From the NCBI GenBank assembly GCA_019914945.1, contig CM034101.1, forward strand, positions 16,503,188 to 16,567,187: a stretch of 64,000 nt of DNA, read 5' to 3'. How positions within the stretch are numbered: position 1 is the stretch's first letter; every line of letters begins with the position of its first letter. Of this stretch, positions 27,609 through 40,389 are shown piece by piece. A program made the translations under genes and the position numbers. The notes beneath the pieces are model-generated. The model worked only from the letters and a program-made list of their open reading frames with translations. It was not told the DNA's origin and ran no database searches. The DNA comes from Typha latifolia (taxonomy: Eukaryota > Streptophyta > Magnoliopsida > Poales > Typhaceae).

Positions 27609-30600
27609 TCAAACTACATGCGTTTCCTCGAAAGATTTCCAAATATCAGAGCAATCCTCTTCTTCATCCTTCGATTTGCTCCTTCCTGATAGGACTCCAA
27701 AAGAAGTGGTTGGCACCTGCATGAGATCCAAGGTGACGTGGTTTCCGGACTCTTGGAAGTGGCTCCAGCCATCAGCAAGCTGCTGTGATTGAGATGGCAC
27801 CTGGTTCTGATGTTGCCAGTGAGGGATTGCCGAATGGTTCATCCACAAGGAGTTGTGCCAACCACCCCGGTCGGAGAACAGTTGCTGGGCAAGTAAGGCG
27901 GCGCGGTTCTCTGCAATGAGCTCGCGAAGAGCAGCACTGGATCGGGAAGAGAGATCAGAGGTTGAAATCCAAGGAGAGGCCTTGGATGACAGAAGAGAGA
28001 GAGCACGACCAGGTGAAGTAGAGCCGTGAGAAAATCTGTGATCCACCACAGTGCCTTCTGTGAAAAAAGAAAAGAAGGCAGGAATAAGAATAGTTCAGAG
28101 ACATTGATAATCACAGAAAGCTGGGAAAAGAAAACCACCAAGAACACATAAATAATGGCCAAGAGAATGTCAAACATTCAGTACGGTTACAGCTTAATTC
28201 CCATTCTATCATTATCCACAGGGTTCTTGTGATCTGGAAAAAAGTAAAATGGTTTGAAACTTCAAACCTTGATTAACTTGATACCCTGTTGGCTAGCTAG
28301 TTAAAAACCTATCTAGTGATTTCCAGATTAACGACCTTGCAGGAAGACTGACGTTCAGGAGTCGGCGTTTCATATCTTAAAATATAAATAACCTAAAGCA
28401 TTAGAATGCTTAGGTTCATGCCACCACTGAACAATTCAACCTGCTAGTAAATTCTGGCACAATGAATTGCATGCCGAGATGAACACATTTAGACATATTA
28501 ACAAGGTAGATAATGGACTATCTGCAAACTGAAGTATCTTATACCTTACTAGTTGTAAAGTGCAAGAGCACTCTCAGATTAAACCTCCTAGAGAAGGAAA
28601 CAAACGTGCAAAAGAACTGGGTGCATTTCTATACTTCTAAGATGGAAATGGGTTCTTATCTAATACAGTGCATTGTGATACTGACATAATGGAAGGCAAC
28701 TTTTAGAAGTGAAATTTGACTCCAATGATTAATTGATTATCAAAGCTTCACAACAAAATATGAATGTGCTAGGTCAAAATGTATTGGGCCGAAGACGAAT
28801 TAACAGTTGTGGGATTATAGGCAAATAGAAAGGTCAACTAGTTGAATTGCAGGAACCAAAGCATGGGATTGAAAATTTTAACACTTGCAAGGTATTTGCA
28901 TGCGAGTATAAAAGAGCTCAAACACAAAACCGCTATGTAGCAACAAAACTAATATATGTGCATCCGCCTAAAAGGTTCTTGCTCCATGTATAGGAAGACA
29001 GAGCACCAGTTGTATCATATTTCAATAAACGCCAATAAACAAGCATAAAGATGTAAGTTCAACTCCAATAAATAGACATATCAACCAAAAAAAATCAACA
29101 GATTGATTGTCATAAAATTTTACAAAATATGTCCATCTTAACACTTCAAAAAGCTTTTCCTAATAAATATCTTAATTCTCCTTACAAATTAGTACATCCA
29201 ACCAAGCAATATAATTAGCTATTAATTATACTTTGCATTACATTTTTGACATAGTTCTACTTTACAACCTTTTGAATTAGATTTTGATATAACAATACTA
29301 CAGAAAAGAAAGGTAATCGTGTAAGGCACAAGAATTAGATACTTAGGGGGACCTACATAAGGGATATGATAGTAACAGAGATATGAAATGAGTGCCTCCA
29401 GGTACTTTAAATATCCTAATAATTTAAGATAAGAAAAGAAGAAGAATATTTGTACTGATTTATTAGTTTTTCAATCCTTCAGAGTGACTAAAGATAATCC
29501 TCTCTGATATGTTACGCAGTTAGAATGGTTGTGCATACATTCTAAGACTTAAAACAAAAACTTAAGACAGAGAATGCATCTAATGTGAATCCAACACAAT
29601 ATAAGGGTGAAGGAAGAGACTGGTTGATTAATACATCAAAGCCGTAAAAGTTATCAGTTTTATCTCTAGTTACAGTAAAGAGAAAATGGTGCTAAGAGTT
29701 CACGTCGTTGTACAATTAAGCCGTAATTTAGTTTTCTCTGATGTACATTGACAGTAAGGATCGCTGATACTAGATCATATGATTTGGTGCATGATAGAAA
29801 GAAAGGCTACACAGAACAAACACGGTCTATGTTTGATTAAAGACAATGTAGTCGCAGGTAATGAGAGACAGAAAAGAGAAACAAACCAAAGTAACTTTCC
29901 TACATGACACTTGAAAAAAATGAGCTAAAAACCTACAATGAGGCATCAACTACCAACAAAATCTCAGACGTCCAAAATATTGCAACTTGAATTCCATATT
30001 AGGAGCAAAACCCAGAAACGCATGTAGATAACAAGACCAAGTGACAGAATCACTCGCTTTCAAATATAGCTACATATAATGCATGGTATGGAAGTATTCT
30101 AAGCTTTTTTAATTACCAGAACCTCCAGGACACACCAAAGAGTGACATGTTTCGACACCATTAGATTTATGAGGTCGCAGGGATATTGAAGCTAAAACCT
30201 CCATGATATCTCAAAAAGTGATATTAGATTTGATGCCGCAGCAATCTCACTGTGGCAATCTGGCAGACGACTCCTAAATAACATTGAGGAGTAGGTTGTA
30301 CTAGCTCCATCATGTTCTACAGTGAAACCCAAATTAATAAAAATAAGCGAGTGCTCCTCCCACGGCATGAAGGGTTGTGAAGTCCGCAACAATGTCGCCA
30401 TTAAAGCGCTGCCACCGCGTGCTGGCATGATTTGACAGCATTGATAAGACACTTACTAATATTTCATAAATTGTTTACTCTGCTCTTCTCTTTCCAAACC
30501 CTAACCCTAATTTATATCCCTATTAAAATACTCCGCCCAAAACCCCAACTTTATGTCCAATCGCAAACCTTCCCGGTTTCCCGGCGTCAAACCTCCTTAT

Positions 30601-31444
30601 TATAATCCAGATGTAATTTTCTTATGTTCTCTTTACTTCCACTAATCTACTTTTAGCAAACCTACTCCAAAAACAAATCCGCTTTTAATTTTCCAACATT
30701 TTTTATATCCTCTCACCAAACAGAGGAGCAATTTTTTATACAAAGAGTTGGAAATTGTACCGAGAGAGTGCGGCGACTTCCTAAGGGCGGAGTCGTTGGC
30801 GTTGCCCTTCCTCCGGCGCTCGTTGTGCCCGGCGAGCCTCCTCCTGCAACTCCTCTTCGAGTCGTCGAACTCCGAAACCAAATGGAACCTGCCCAAAATT
30901 TCCCGATTTAAGAACTCCAAAAATCTCAATCCGGATCAAAAAAATCAAGAAATTAAATGAAATAAAACCTGCTGCATTGCTGGCAAAACCTCTGCTCGGC
31001 GCCGAGCACTGTAACTTTGGGCGCCTTGGAGTGGATCTCGCACACCTTATGCCGCTTATGGTAGTCCTTGGCGTCCACTAGGGTTTTGCTGCAGCCCTCG
31101 ACCTGGCATCTCGGCACCAGCATCGCCCCCGCCGTTGATGACTTGTCCCTCTTCGCCGCGGGGGACTCCTGGCCGCCGGCGTAGTAGGGCCGCTTCCCCA
31201 GCTTGAGGCTTGTGAGGTGCGTGTGCTGCTGGTGGTGGTCCCCCCCGCGGCTGTGGTCCCCGGAGGAGGCCACGTGGCGGTCGGGGAACGGGGAGCACGA
31301 AGGGGAGGAGGACGGCGCGATCCCGAGGCTACTGTTGGCTGTGTGTTGGGAAGGGGAGGCGAACCCGAGATTCCAGAAACCCCAGGAAGAGGGACCTCCA
31401 TGCCCGCCACAACTCCTTGCTGCTGATCCACTTCCGTTTTCCAT
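27609..31444 (-). CDS. SPL: miR156-targeted SBP-box transcription factor (SPL)
   Basis: Exons on the minus strand: 31444-30969, 30888-30761 and 28057-27609, giving 350 residues. The last intron is about 2.7 kb. The N-terminus has [10 protein letters not shown] and [12 protein letters not shown], as in miR156-regulated monocot SPLs. The SBP domain (about residues 110-185) has CQVEGC...[31 protein letters not shown] and the nuclear signal [17 protein letters not shown]. Exon 3 encodes [10 protein letters not shown], and the RNA for this stretch is the miR156 site. The protein ends with a conserved-looking [14 protein letters not shown] tail. Such factors control phase change, branching and inflorescence or grain traits in other plants; the exact orthologue is not assigned. 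It lies opposite the SPL8-like gene, 2.35 kb away tail to tail. A telomere-like AAACCCTAACCCTAA at about 30496 lies in the long intron. Confidence 0.93.
27987..28006 (-). promoter_or_regulatory. miR156/157 target site in SPL exon 3
   Basis: The 20-base minus-strand sequence starts GTGCTCTCTCT and ends TTCTGTCA, the standard site found in miR156-controlled SPL mRNAs. It is in frame and encodes ALSLLSS. Pairing with mature miR156 is near complete, with the usual single internal mismatch. Regulation by cleavage or translational block follows from established knowledge of the family. Confidence 0.95.
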
Positions 31445-32573
31445 CTCGGAGACTTCTACTACTACTTCTACTACTGCTACTACTAATTACTACTCTCTTA
31501 TCTTGCTGGTTCTTCCCTTCCTCTACTCGTCTCTCTCCCGATTGCAGTACCAATAATAACTATATTGTCTCCTAAAAGGGAAAACCAGGACAAAATTGGA
31601 CCCTGTTTGCTGCGAGTGCTACAGCTGGGGTTGCAGACTGGTGGGCTAGGGGAAATCCACTTCCATGCCTAAATAGTAATAACGACACTTTTCATATAAA
31701 GCCCTGCCCTTAATTAAACTTTATTCTCCTCCAAAAGTGAGATCGGGGGATAGGAAAACGAAAATTCGTTGAAATGTTCGGGGTAATATGCAAAATACAT
31801 GATAAAGAGGAGGAGTGGGTGTCACGTGCTGGGGAGACTGTAGACCCCAGCGCAGGGAGAGGCGGGGCCCCCACACGTGGATCGAGGTGATTGAGTGAAC
31901 CAATCGAGAGATGGTGGGGGTGAGGTGGGTGACAAGACCCCTAGGGTGGCATTAAACGCGGCGCTCTGACAAAAGGCTAGATCCATATCAGGTGGACTCT
32001 CTCTCTCTCTCTCTCTTTTACAATTACGCCCCTCTAAATTGGGGGGGGCGTGTTAATTTGGATAACTTGTCGTACTTTCCACCAAGTTATCAGGGAGTTT
32101 ATTCAACTTTTTTTATCCTTGGAATATCGTTATCCGGATATGCTTCTGGACTTTATTCCGAACCAAAAGGACGACCCGTGCTTTGAGAATATCTAGAAAG
32201 GGAAACAAGGATATCCCCCCTTTACACGCTTATCATGAAGCTTGACTCATGCTATCATTTCAGTAATTGCTCATCTTATTCGATCCTGACTATACTCTGA
32301 CTAAGTTTGAATAAGTGGGACCCATTCATTTTGATTTCAATAAGACATCTAATGATAAATAGAAACTGGTCATGGGAAAAGACAAGCGAGGCTAATGAGC
32401 TAATACACTCACAATCAAGCAGCTACGACTTAGGAGCCACAGTTATCCAAATATAATAACACAAATCCAGCTACTGTCCATATGTTCTCTTTGTTTACGT
32501 GGAGGATTAAGACAAGTTGGACTGAGTTTTTTTTATTTTCATTTTTTATTATCATCAGAGTGAGATCTTTTGT

Positions 32574-32574
<1 letters not shown>

Positions 32575-32611
<37 letters not shown>
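32575..32611. repeat. (TATC)n microsatellite
   Basis: About nine perfect copies of the tetranucleotide TATC in unique AT-rich sequence. Confidence 0.95.
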
Positions 32612-33287
32612 AAGATATTATTATATGAGAGTATGCACTTTGGTAGAAGGTAGTTAACCCGTCCTGATCCAGACCTATTAATTCCATGTATGGGCAACTG
32701 ACAGCGTGGCAGAATCTATTTATTAATATTCGTCCGACCTGCTTCTGAATCTACTGTCGTAACTTATAGATCCAGGGCCCACGTATTTGTCAAGGAGCTA
32801 CTGCATGCATGATGCATGTAGGGATCCGACGTGGCAGAGATGAATTTAACTAAAGCTAAGACTAACCATAGGATCATCTGGGTCCATACTGCTTAATTGC
32901 CAAGGTCCAAATCTTGTAAGCTTTGGAATTGGGCCAGACTCATAGTCGGGCCCGGGTAGAGCTTAAGCTTCAAAATGGAGGTCCAAAATTTAGCCATAAG
33001 TATTTAATTTTACTGATGACACGAGCTACTAAAAAGACAATTATATCTACCATCACGATGCCATGTCTACTTTTAGTTATCATGGATGCACATGTAAAGG
33101 TAGGACTAGTCGTCAAAGAGACTACTTATAAATAGGCTGGTGGAGTCCACTGCAGTGCAATAAAGGGCTCTGTAGTTACCAACTCCTGCTGCTTGTTTGG
33201 TACAAACCTATTTTCCTACGGAAAAGGTTGGTAGTTCGGCTTTCATGGTCGGCCAGCTCAAAGATAAAAGACATACCCTCACACAGA

Positions 33288-33291
<4 letters not shown>

Positions 33292-33346
<55 letters not shown>
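33292..33346. repeat. Compound (TA)n(GA)n microsatellite
   Basis: About 14 TA units run directly into about 12 GA units. A separate (TC)n run of about 23 units lies at 33529-33574. Confidence 0.95.
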
Positions 33347-33529
33347 TTTAGGAAAAGTTTCCACAAAGTATTATTCACCTATTCTTTTCCCATATGGACG
33401 GAAGTAGAAGTATTACTTTATGCTGCTTCTCGCTTTACCTTATTCCAACTCGTTAGTTGTTGCCCGAAGACCTTGGGAGACAAATTATCTTGCAAGGTAA
33501 TGTGAAGGAAGAAGCTCGTGAATTACCTT

Positions 33530-33577
<48 letters not shown>

Positions 33578-34493
33578 CAGACACAGAAGGTCGAAGAGAC
33601 AGAGAGACAAACAAACGCAGCAGACAGGAATAAATTCCTCGGAAGAAGGAATGAAAGATTTCAATTAGTTCACGAGAATGGCATAATAAACGGGAATGTA
33701 GTGAGGCTAAGGGTAGTACTAACTACTAACTAGTAGTGAATGATCTTTAATGCAGGAGACTGAGACCTATAAGGCTTACTTGTATCTACCCCAGCGTGGA
33801 GACCGACCCTTGTCCATTACTATTCACGAATGTGGTGTATAGGTACATCTACATGTATATATGTGACTACGTACGTAGTACCCTTTTGTTGTTGTTTGAA
33901 GCTGCAGGCTTGAATGAAAGAAAATTAAGGACCTAATGCTCGGTCTTTTTTGGCTACGTGACAACTATAAAGCACTACAGCTACGTTGCTTGCATGGTAG
34001 GGTCAACTCACATCCCCATTTCTTCTTCTTCTTCTTCTTCTTCTTTTCACAGCACCAATTAATGGGCATTACACTTACATAATTGTATCATAACCTGTAT
34101 GCCAAATACTATTACTACGAATCGCGGCAAAATATTAATATGAACTACTATCACGCAGCTTAGTTGTTTTTGTCTAGAAGATTGGAAGTGTGGCCTAAAA
34201 GTAATTCGGTCGAGAAACATGTTTTTGTCGGCCACTTTCTCTCTTTCTTCTAAAGAGCTCATCCATCTCTTCTTAGCCAATACAAAGTCACAAACTATAT
34301 TGTCCTAAGATGAACAAGGAGATATCAAAATATATACCACAACTATATACATATATATACTGCACAAATCGACTTTCTTACATAGCTTTTCTTCACTTTA
34401 GTCCTTCTATTTATATGATACAAAGAAGCCAAACTAGATAGAACGATAGTTACAAACTAACTAATTATAATATGCACATGAACTAGTTAAAGC

Positions 34494-34959
34494 TCAACAT
34501 AAAACATCCTTGAGAAGCTTGTACCTGCGGCTAGACGCCTTCGAAGAAGAAGATGCTCCGCCGCTCTTCCCGCGGCTCCCGCTCTCCTCGCGGTCGCTGC
34601 TTTGCTTGCTCTTATCACCGGAGATTTCTTTATTAGCCGACTTCTTGGTTTGGCCGCCGTGCTGCTTTCCGCCGCTACGCTCCTCGCTAAGGCACCAGTC
34701 GCACACTCCGGCGGTGGTATCGGAACGCTCGTCGCCGTAGTAATTGGTGCAATAGCTGCATGCGAATCGCGAAAGGAGGATAGAGTTACGATATTCGGAT
34801 AGCAACATGGAATAAGGTGGTAGTTAATTATTCAGATAATAATAAGTGTGGGGAATTATACGAGTGTTGGAAGCGATAGTGGCAGCGGATGCACTGGAAG
34901 AGCTTCTCCGGGAAGCCGATGTCGCCGCACATGGCGCAAACCGTGTTGGTGTCTACCAT
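34494..34959 (-). CDS. Small PHD-like zinc-binding protein
   Basis: Exons on the minus strand, 34959-34862 and 34755-34494, encode 119 residues. The start MVDTNTVCAMCGDIGFPEKLFQC with Cys 8, 11, 23 and 26, then HYRFQHSYC and VCDWCL, forms a compact Cys/His zinc-binding module like the plant PHD-type small proteins. The second half is a Ser/Lys/Gly-rich, low-complexity, strongly basic tail (KSANKEISGDKSKQ, SSSSKASSRRYKLL), probably disordered and perhaps nuclear. The intron splits the Ser codon in QHS-YC. The function is not known to me beyond likely zinc binding. The 5' leader contains a (GA)n microsatellite 15 bases before the start codon. Confidence 0.82.
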
Positions 34960-34972
34960 GATCTCTTGATTT

Positions 34973-34974
<2 letters not shown>

Positions 34975-35009
<35 letters not shown>
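34975..35009. repeat. (GA)n microsatellite in the 5' leader of the PHD-like gene
   Basis: About 17 GA units just upstream of the ATG (CT-rich on the coding strand), where it probably forms part of the 5' UTR. Confidence 0.9.
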
Positions 35010-35011
<2 letters not shown>

Positions 35012-35845
35012 TGAAAGGAGGTTGGAATAAGGAAGAAGAAAGAGAGAGAAGAACAAGGCAATATAAATAAAGCGAACGTATGGTGTAAATGTTATAGATA
35101 AAAGGTAAAATCTTAACATTGTGGACGTGTAAGTCCACGCTAAGATCGAGAGTTGGGAACTTGGGTTTAGCTTTTATAAAGGTCGTCACCTACGGCGTGC
35201 ACATGTGTGTGAGAGTGATAGAAGAGATGGTATTAACAATAGTATTTAACGCCAAAACTTTTGTATTAATCAACTGGGATATAAATTAAGCGTAGCAGCA
35301 TCGATCTCACTATTTCATTAACAATATGTCTATGTGCGCCACAAGTTTGGCTGCTAAAGCTAGTCAACAAAATCACCACGAACCACTCATAAAAGTTTTT
35401 CGAACGGTTTGATGATTAATAATTATATAATATTATGATTAACAATATTAACACACCTCTCTTCCTAAAGTAGGAAGTCAGAGGAGCAGATAGGATCGAT
35501 CTAATGGCTCTTCCTGACTCAGCACAGCGATCCAATGTATATATATATATATATATATACACACATAAGATATGATGCATCCAATACTATTATTTGAAGT
35601 ACCCCAAAAAAAAGGATGAAATGGGATGTGCAGGAGCGGTAAGTGATGGGTGACAGCAAAAGAACGAGGCAGGATGGGCTTAAAAAGCGAGAGAGTGGAG
35701 GGGGAGAGACGTCGGACATGTGTACGAGGACCACTCCCCAGTCCCCCACTTGGGAGTTTTAACTCATTTAAAAAGAAAAAAAAAGGAAAAGAGAAGGAAA
35801 ATACTATGGAATTCAACTTCACACAGGAAAAAGGTCACCAGCACC

Positions 35846-36145
35846 ATGGTCGTTTGTGGTGTCCCTTTCTATGGAGGGGTGTTGTACTACTACTACTACT
35901 ACCAGTACCCTTCCACCCCCACCACCCCCACCACCCATTCTTATCTCATGGTCATGTCGAGAGGAGAGGACGTGATCAAACAATACACTTTTGTCGCCTT
36001 GCTTCTTGGCGGCTTCTATTCATGCTTTTGCTTGCTCAACAATGCTGTCAATGAATACGAGTTTTATATCCTATCCCACCGCCTTATTAATTTGGTACTT
36101 CTTATTATTATCTATCATTTATTTACTCAATTACCTGTACGATAA
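35846..36145 (+). other. Small open frame, possible short membrane protein
   Basis: A 100-codon frame from ATG at 35846 encodes a protein starting MVVCGVPFYGG. A run of six Tyr follows, then a Thr/Pro stretch, and then hydrophobic segments (YTFVALLLGGFYSCFCLL and LINLVLLIIIYHLF). The YTFVALLLGG-like part could be one membrane helix. The Tyr and Thr runs come from TAC and ACC simple repeats, which can create open frames by chance. I do not recognise a family, and I would treat it as a candidate only. Confidence 0.2.
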
Positions 36146-37927
36146 AATATAAAAAAGATGGTAGAGACAATGGGAACTAGTAAGTTGCAAACCTATGCAT
36201 TCCCCAAATGGTAGAGACAATGCCGAATATAAGTGTTATTTTTTTTTTAATCAAAGGTTTACTTCGATCTACCACTTTACTGTCCACTGGGCCACTGCAT
36301 TACTTGGTAGGACCAGGTTGCCACGTAATAAGCTTCAAGGGTAACCACATAAACAGGCAGTCATTTGCAATTGCTAGCTTATAGAGTTTTAAGTTAAAGG
36401 AATCACAAACATATGGGTGTCCACATCAACAGTTTGATGTTATATGTCCAGAACTTTAGCCGATGAGGAACACGACCGTATTGTCAAAAGGGAAACAGAA
36501 GCAGGACTGAACAGTTCAAAGACTTTCAGAAATTTCAACCAATTGTGTGTCCTTTTAGGATCATGAAATATATAAGCTTTACAGAATGGTACAGATGTCA
36601 CTACTTGCCCTCAATGGAGGGCTAATAATTTTTTCCTAGTCACAATGGATTACAAGAGCATACCCAATTCCTTCCATTCTGACACTTCCCAAGTGAAATC
36701 GGATGCGCATCAAATGCTGGGACCGAACAAAGTTTCCAGCATACAAATTTCTGGGCTAAAATAGTTAGAAGAATGGATCCGAGGAGTGAGACAAACACAA
36801 GGGTCCAAGGTAGCTTGGGCAGATGGAGTACATGACCAGTGATGAGCATTAATGGGTATTACAGGAGTACAGATTAAAATAAAGGTAGCAGAAGAAAAAC
36901 TACCACACAACATCAGGGGTACAAAGTTTGGGGCTAATACTGCTCTTTAAGTATGACCAATAATGTCGTACTTTAGAATAATGATCAACAATAAATTAAG
37001 ATAGTGATCAAGTGGTATCATATAAAATTTTATCAAGCTTACAGGAGAAATGGCTTCGGACTAAACAAAAGGCAAGTACTTGGATGAATAATGTCGTTAG
37101 CATTAGCATTCTCTGCTTTCAATGAAAAGCTTCATAACTAGCACTTAATGGGCAAGCAATTATGGAGTCGAGAGGGCCTATGAATTACAAGAAATACAAG
37201 CACAACTATCTGGTGCCTTTTCTTCTTTACTCTATATATATTATTATATTGGTAGCTAGTGCTTTTCCTCTTTACTCTACATATTCATATATCGAAAGGT
37301 GAGTAATATGCATATAAAGATAATCGGAAAGAGTAATACTCAAGATAAAAGGACAATGGACAGATGAGCATCAAATGAGCAAAAGAAAAGCCTAAATGCA
37401 ATTGACGACTCAAATATAATATGTAGTCGTCTGTTGCATCAATTTTTAAGAAACAAAAGTATAGATCTAGGTCAAGAGACATACAACTAAGCTATCACCT
37501 GAAATATTATAATAGTGTTTACATCATACGAGAAGCAAAATGGAATTTGACTTAAAAATGATATATAATGCTGGCTGGTATGTGATGGAGTAGGGGCGAT
37601 GTTGTTTCAAGCATATGTGAGTTGACAAAGAACACTAGTTGTAGTAGGTATTTCTCGTAAATAAACAAGTGTATAATGTGAACTTACAAGACCATATATC
37701 TGGAGAAGCACAAGTAGTTACAACGAAAAGTGGGAGGAGGACCTGGAACCATGTAAACGCCAAGCGAGACTTTCCCTCTTAGGAAGCTTTATAGCCAACA
37801 GGACACCTTAAAATATGATGCTTTGCCAGACTGAGAAGATGCTGAGGCCGATAAATCTATTTGCCCACAATAAATGGCTTCAGCATGACAATGGAGGAAT
37901 CAAGAGTCTGAGTTCGATATGTAGTGC

Positions 37928-40389
37928 TCACTCCTTCCAACTATAAGGAGCACGATCAACAACCAAATAATCCCCTCGTATATCTTTTGCCACCCGAATA
38001 TCTTCATCTAGGTAAACAGATTCAAACCTACCCATCCAAGATATATGATTCATATCATAATGAATTTGATCGTCCAAGCAGTCATATTTTAGAGCAGAAA
38101 AATCACAAATATTTAATAAATTACAGAACATTCATCCTAAAACAACGGCAACTAACATTTTAAGTAATCATGGAACAAGACAAATGCAATGACTTAATGA
38201 GAAGAATTGTATAGATAACTAGAGAGTGATGTGGCTTAGGGACAAGAAATACTCTGATATAGAAAAAGATAAGGAGGTATCTCTATCCACTCTTAAAGAG
38301 AAAAAATAATATCTCTGTGAATATCTTTATCTGCCTCTAAGTATCATTTTGATACTAGTATAACTAGATATATAGAAAAAATAGAAGATAACTCACCAAA
38401 CTATGAAAAAAAATTAAATCAACATAAATTGTGAGGAACAAAGGGAATATAGAATCTACCACAAAAGAGAGAAGAAAAAAGTTTTGAAAAAAAATAAGGG
38501 GGAAAGGGAAGAAGAATAAATGTGGAATCCTCCGCAAAAATATTATTTATCAAATTTTCATCTTTTTTCTTTAAAATATTATTTATAAAAAAATATCCGA
38601 AAAATAAAAATAAATGAAAATCAGAGTTAGTAATGGGAGTGAGATATCTACCTAGCTTAAATGGAATAACATGAACAACTATTGTTAAGCTGGACACGGC
38701 CAACTGATCCAGAATTTGAACCTATTATATGTTAAACCCATGGAATAACATAAACAACTATTGCTAGGGTCAAGAGCCGTTGGTGTCTAGAGAATAGAGA
38801 TAGTTTCTCATCTTCATTGCACAAAATAGTTTGTGATCATTGTTGCAAGATAAGGACTATCAACATCTATTCCTAGTCCTCATGTACAGCGGAGTACGTT
38901 CTCAGTCCCCACCCATCTTTTAAAACCATAATGTTCAGTCATCTGCTCATCTGGAAAAGTTAGCAAATTGTCATTTGCTACAGTCAGAATTTGCCTGCCA
39001 AAGGATCCTTCTTCTTTTTTCCTTCTCCATTAGATGGCTATATGATTGTTGAATAATTTTAAAAAATGACATATTTGAAGACCTCTTCAAGTGAGAAAAA
39101 GTGTACCTTCAAAAAAAAATGATAGACATGATAGAAGAAATTTGAAATCCTAGAAATTAGCATTGCAATCAGAATGACTCAATTACTCAACAAATGAAAC
39201 TGGCCCAGACAAAGGAATGTTGAATAGGAAAAATTCAAGAGATGATCATGTAACTAGACCTTGCAGGCAAAGGAAGGTGCCATTAATGATGAATGGGAAA
39301 AATGAACAAAGACTAACGAATGAATTATTTTGAAGTAATTCATGACCACAGAATGATTTTATGTGTTAGTAGCCACTCAAGGGGTTTGCCATGTTGATAG
39401 GCCTGCATTTACAAGGAGGTTCTAAAACTTTGCTTGTAAAGGAGATCTTTACATTTAATTTTTATGGATCACATCATAGCAAGGAAAAGCTGTGATCGTT
39501 ATTTTCTTCGAATTCCGTCACATATCACTTTGGCGGCTCTTCCAATTAATTCATTGGATGATAATGGACTATTCAGGATGCTTTGTTTGCTGTTCGATAT
39601 ATGGCCCCAGTGAAACTTAGCTCTGATGCTATTTGTATTAGGATGATTCGAATGAATAAGACATGACAAAATTTGGATGAGAAACTAGAAAAAGGACTAG
39701 TTATTGGCATTATTGACTTAAGATTAAACAAATGAACATCGAAAGAAGAAAAAAATCCAAAATAAAAGAACAATTTAAGATTAACTCACCATCCCTGACC
39801 AAAAGGCGGCAATGGAATTTCCCAACTGCTTCCTCTCAGCACTGCGCTAGTAAATCTGTCCATTCAATGATCCAAGAAAACCAAATTAACCAACAAATTA
39901 GCAAAATTGTTCGAAAAAGATCCAAAACACAAACCTAAAATTAACTCTCTGCGGCGGCGCCACCTCGATCGACGACCGAACGAAGAACACCCCCGACGGC
40001 GGGAAAGTGATCACATTGTTCAGCGTCCCCCTCTCCACATCGATCACCTGGAGGACGTCACCGGCCTCGGTCCCGAAAAGATTCGCGTTCTTGATGATGA
40101 AGAGCTGCTCCTTCTCGGTGGTCCAGAGCATCCTCCATGTGGCGGACAGTAATCCGTCGGTGGTGATCGAGCCGCTTCCGATGGTCGCAAGGGCGTCAAT
40201 GGCGTCGATGATCTCAGCGCGCTTCGCGGGGTCGAGTTGGGATCTGAGGCCGCGGTCTTGGTCGGAGACGAGGCGGAGGAGATCGGATTTGGCTCGGGTA
40301 GATCGGATCGACCGGAGGGGGCGGAAGGCGGCGGTAGCGAGGAAGTTGAGGCGGGAGGGGAAGACGAGGGAAAGGGATGATGCCGCCAT
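37928..40389 (-). CDS. PAP11: Plastid-lipid-associated protein (fibrillin), PAP11 type
   Basis: Exons on the minus strand: 40389-39935, 39855-39790 and 38027-37928, in total 206 residues, close to the length of Arabidopsis PAP11. The protein begins with a Ser/Arg/Ala-rich, acid-poor stretch (MAASSLSLVFPSRLNFLATAA) that fits a chloroplast transit peptide. The fibrillin domain follows: LLRLVSDQDRGLRSQ, the TTDGLLSATWRMLWTTEKEQ lipocalin-like strand, GDVLQVIDVERGTLNNVITF and the closing DEDIRVAKDIRGDYLVVDRA. Fibrillins coat plastoglobules or thylakoids and help in lipid and stress handling; this subtype's role is unknown to me. An in-frame ATG lies 26 codons upstream (40467) but would spoil the transit peptide. 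It is divergent from the NFD6-like gene. Confidence 0.9.

Larger units (their letters stand above)
31445..34493. other. Intergenic region with several microsatellites
   Basis: About 3 kb upstream of the miR156-targeted SPL and downstream of the PHD-like gene. The first 500 bases are probably SPL promoter and contain CACGTG words near 31823 and 31874. The rest holds simple repeats (CT, TATC, TA, GA, TTC) and no gene I can support. Confidence 0.55.
34960..37927. other. Intergenic region, PHD-like promoter to PAP11 3' end
   Basis: About 3 kb. The first 300 bases are probably the PHD-like promoter. A small plus-strand open frame (35846-36145) is listed separately. A minus-strand open frame at 36640-36849 has a hydrophobic stretch but no recognisable family. 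The last few hundred bases are likely the 3' UTR of the PAP11-like gene. Nothing else is convincing. Confidence 0.5.

Noticed and set aside
30496..30510. Telomere-like AAACCCTAACCCTAA in the long SPL intron
   Set aside because: Only about two units; too short for an interstitial telomere array and common as a promoter-type word in plants.
36640..36913. Two overlapping minus-strand open frames with a hydrophobic stretch downstream of the fibrillin gene
   Set aside because: Neither matches a family nor joins in frame to the fibrillin, whose stop codon is already at 37928-37930.
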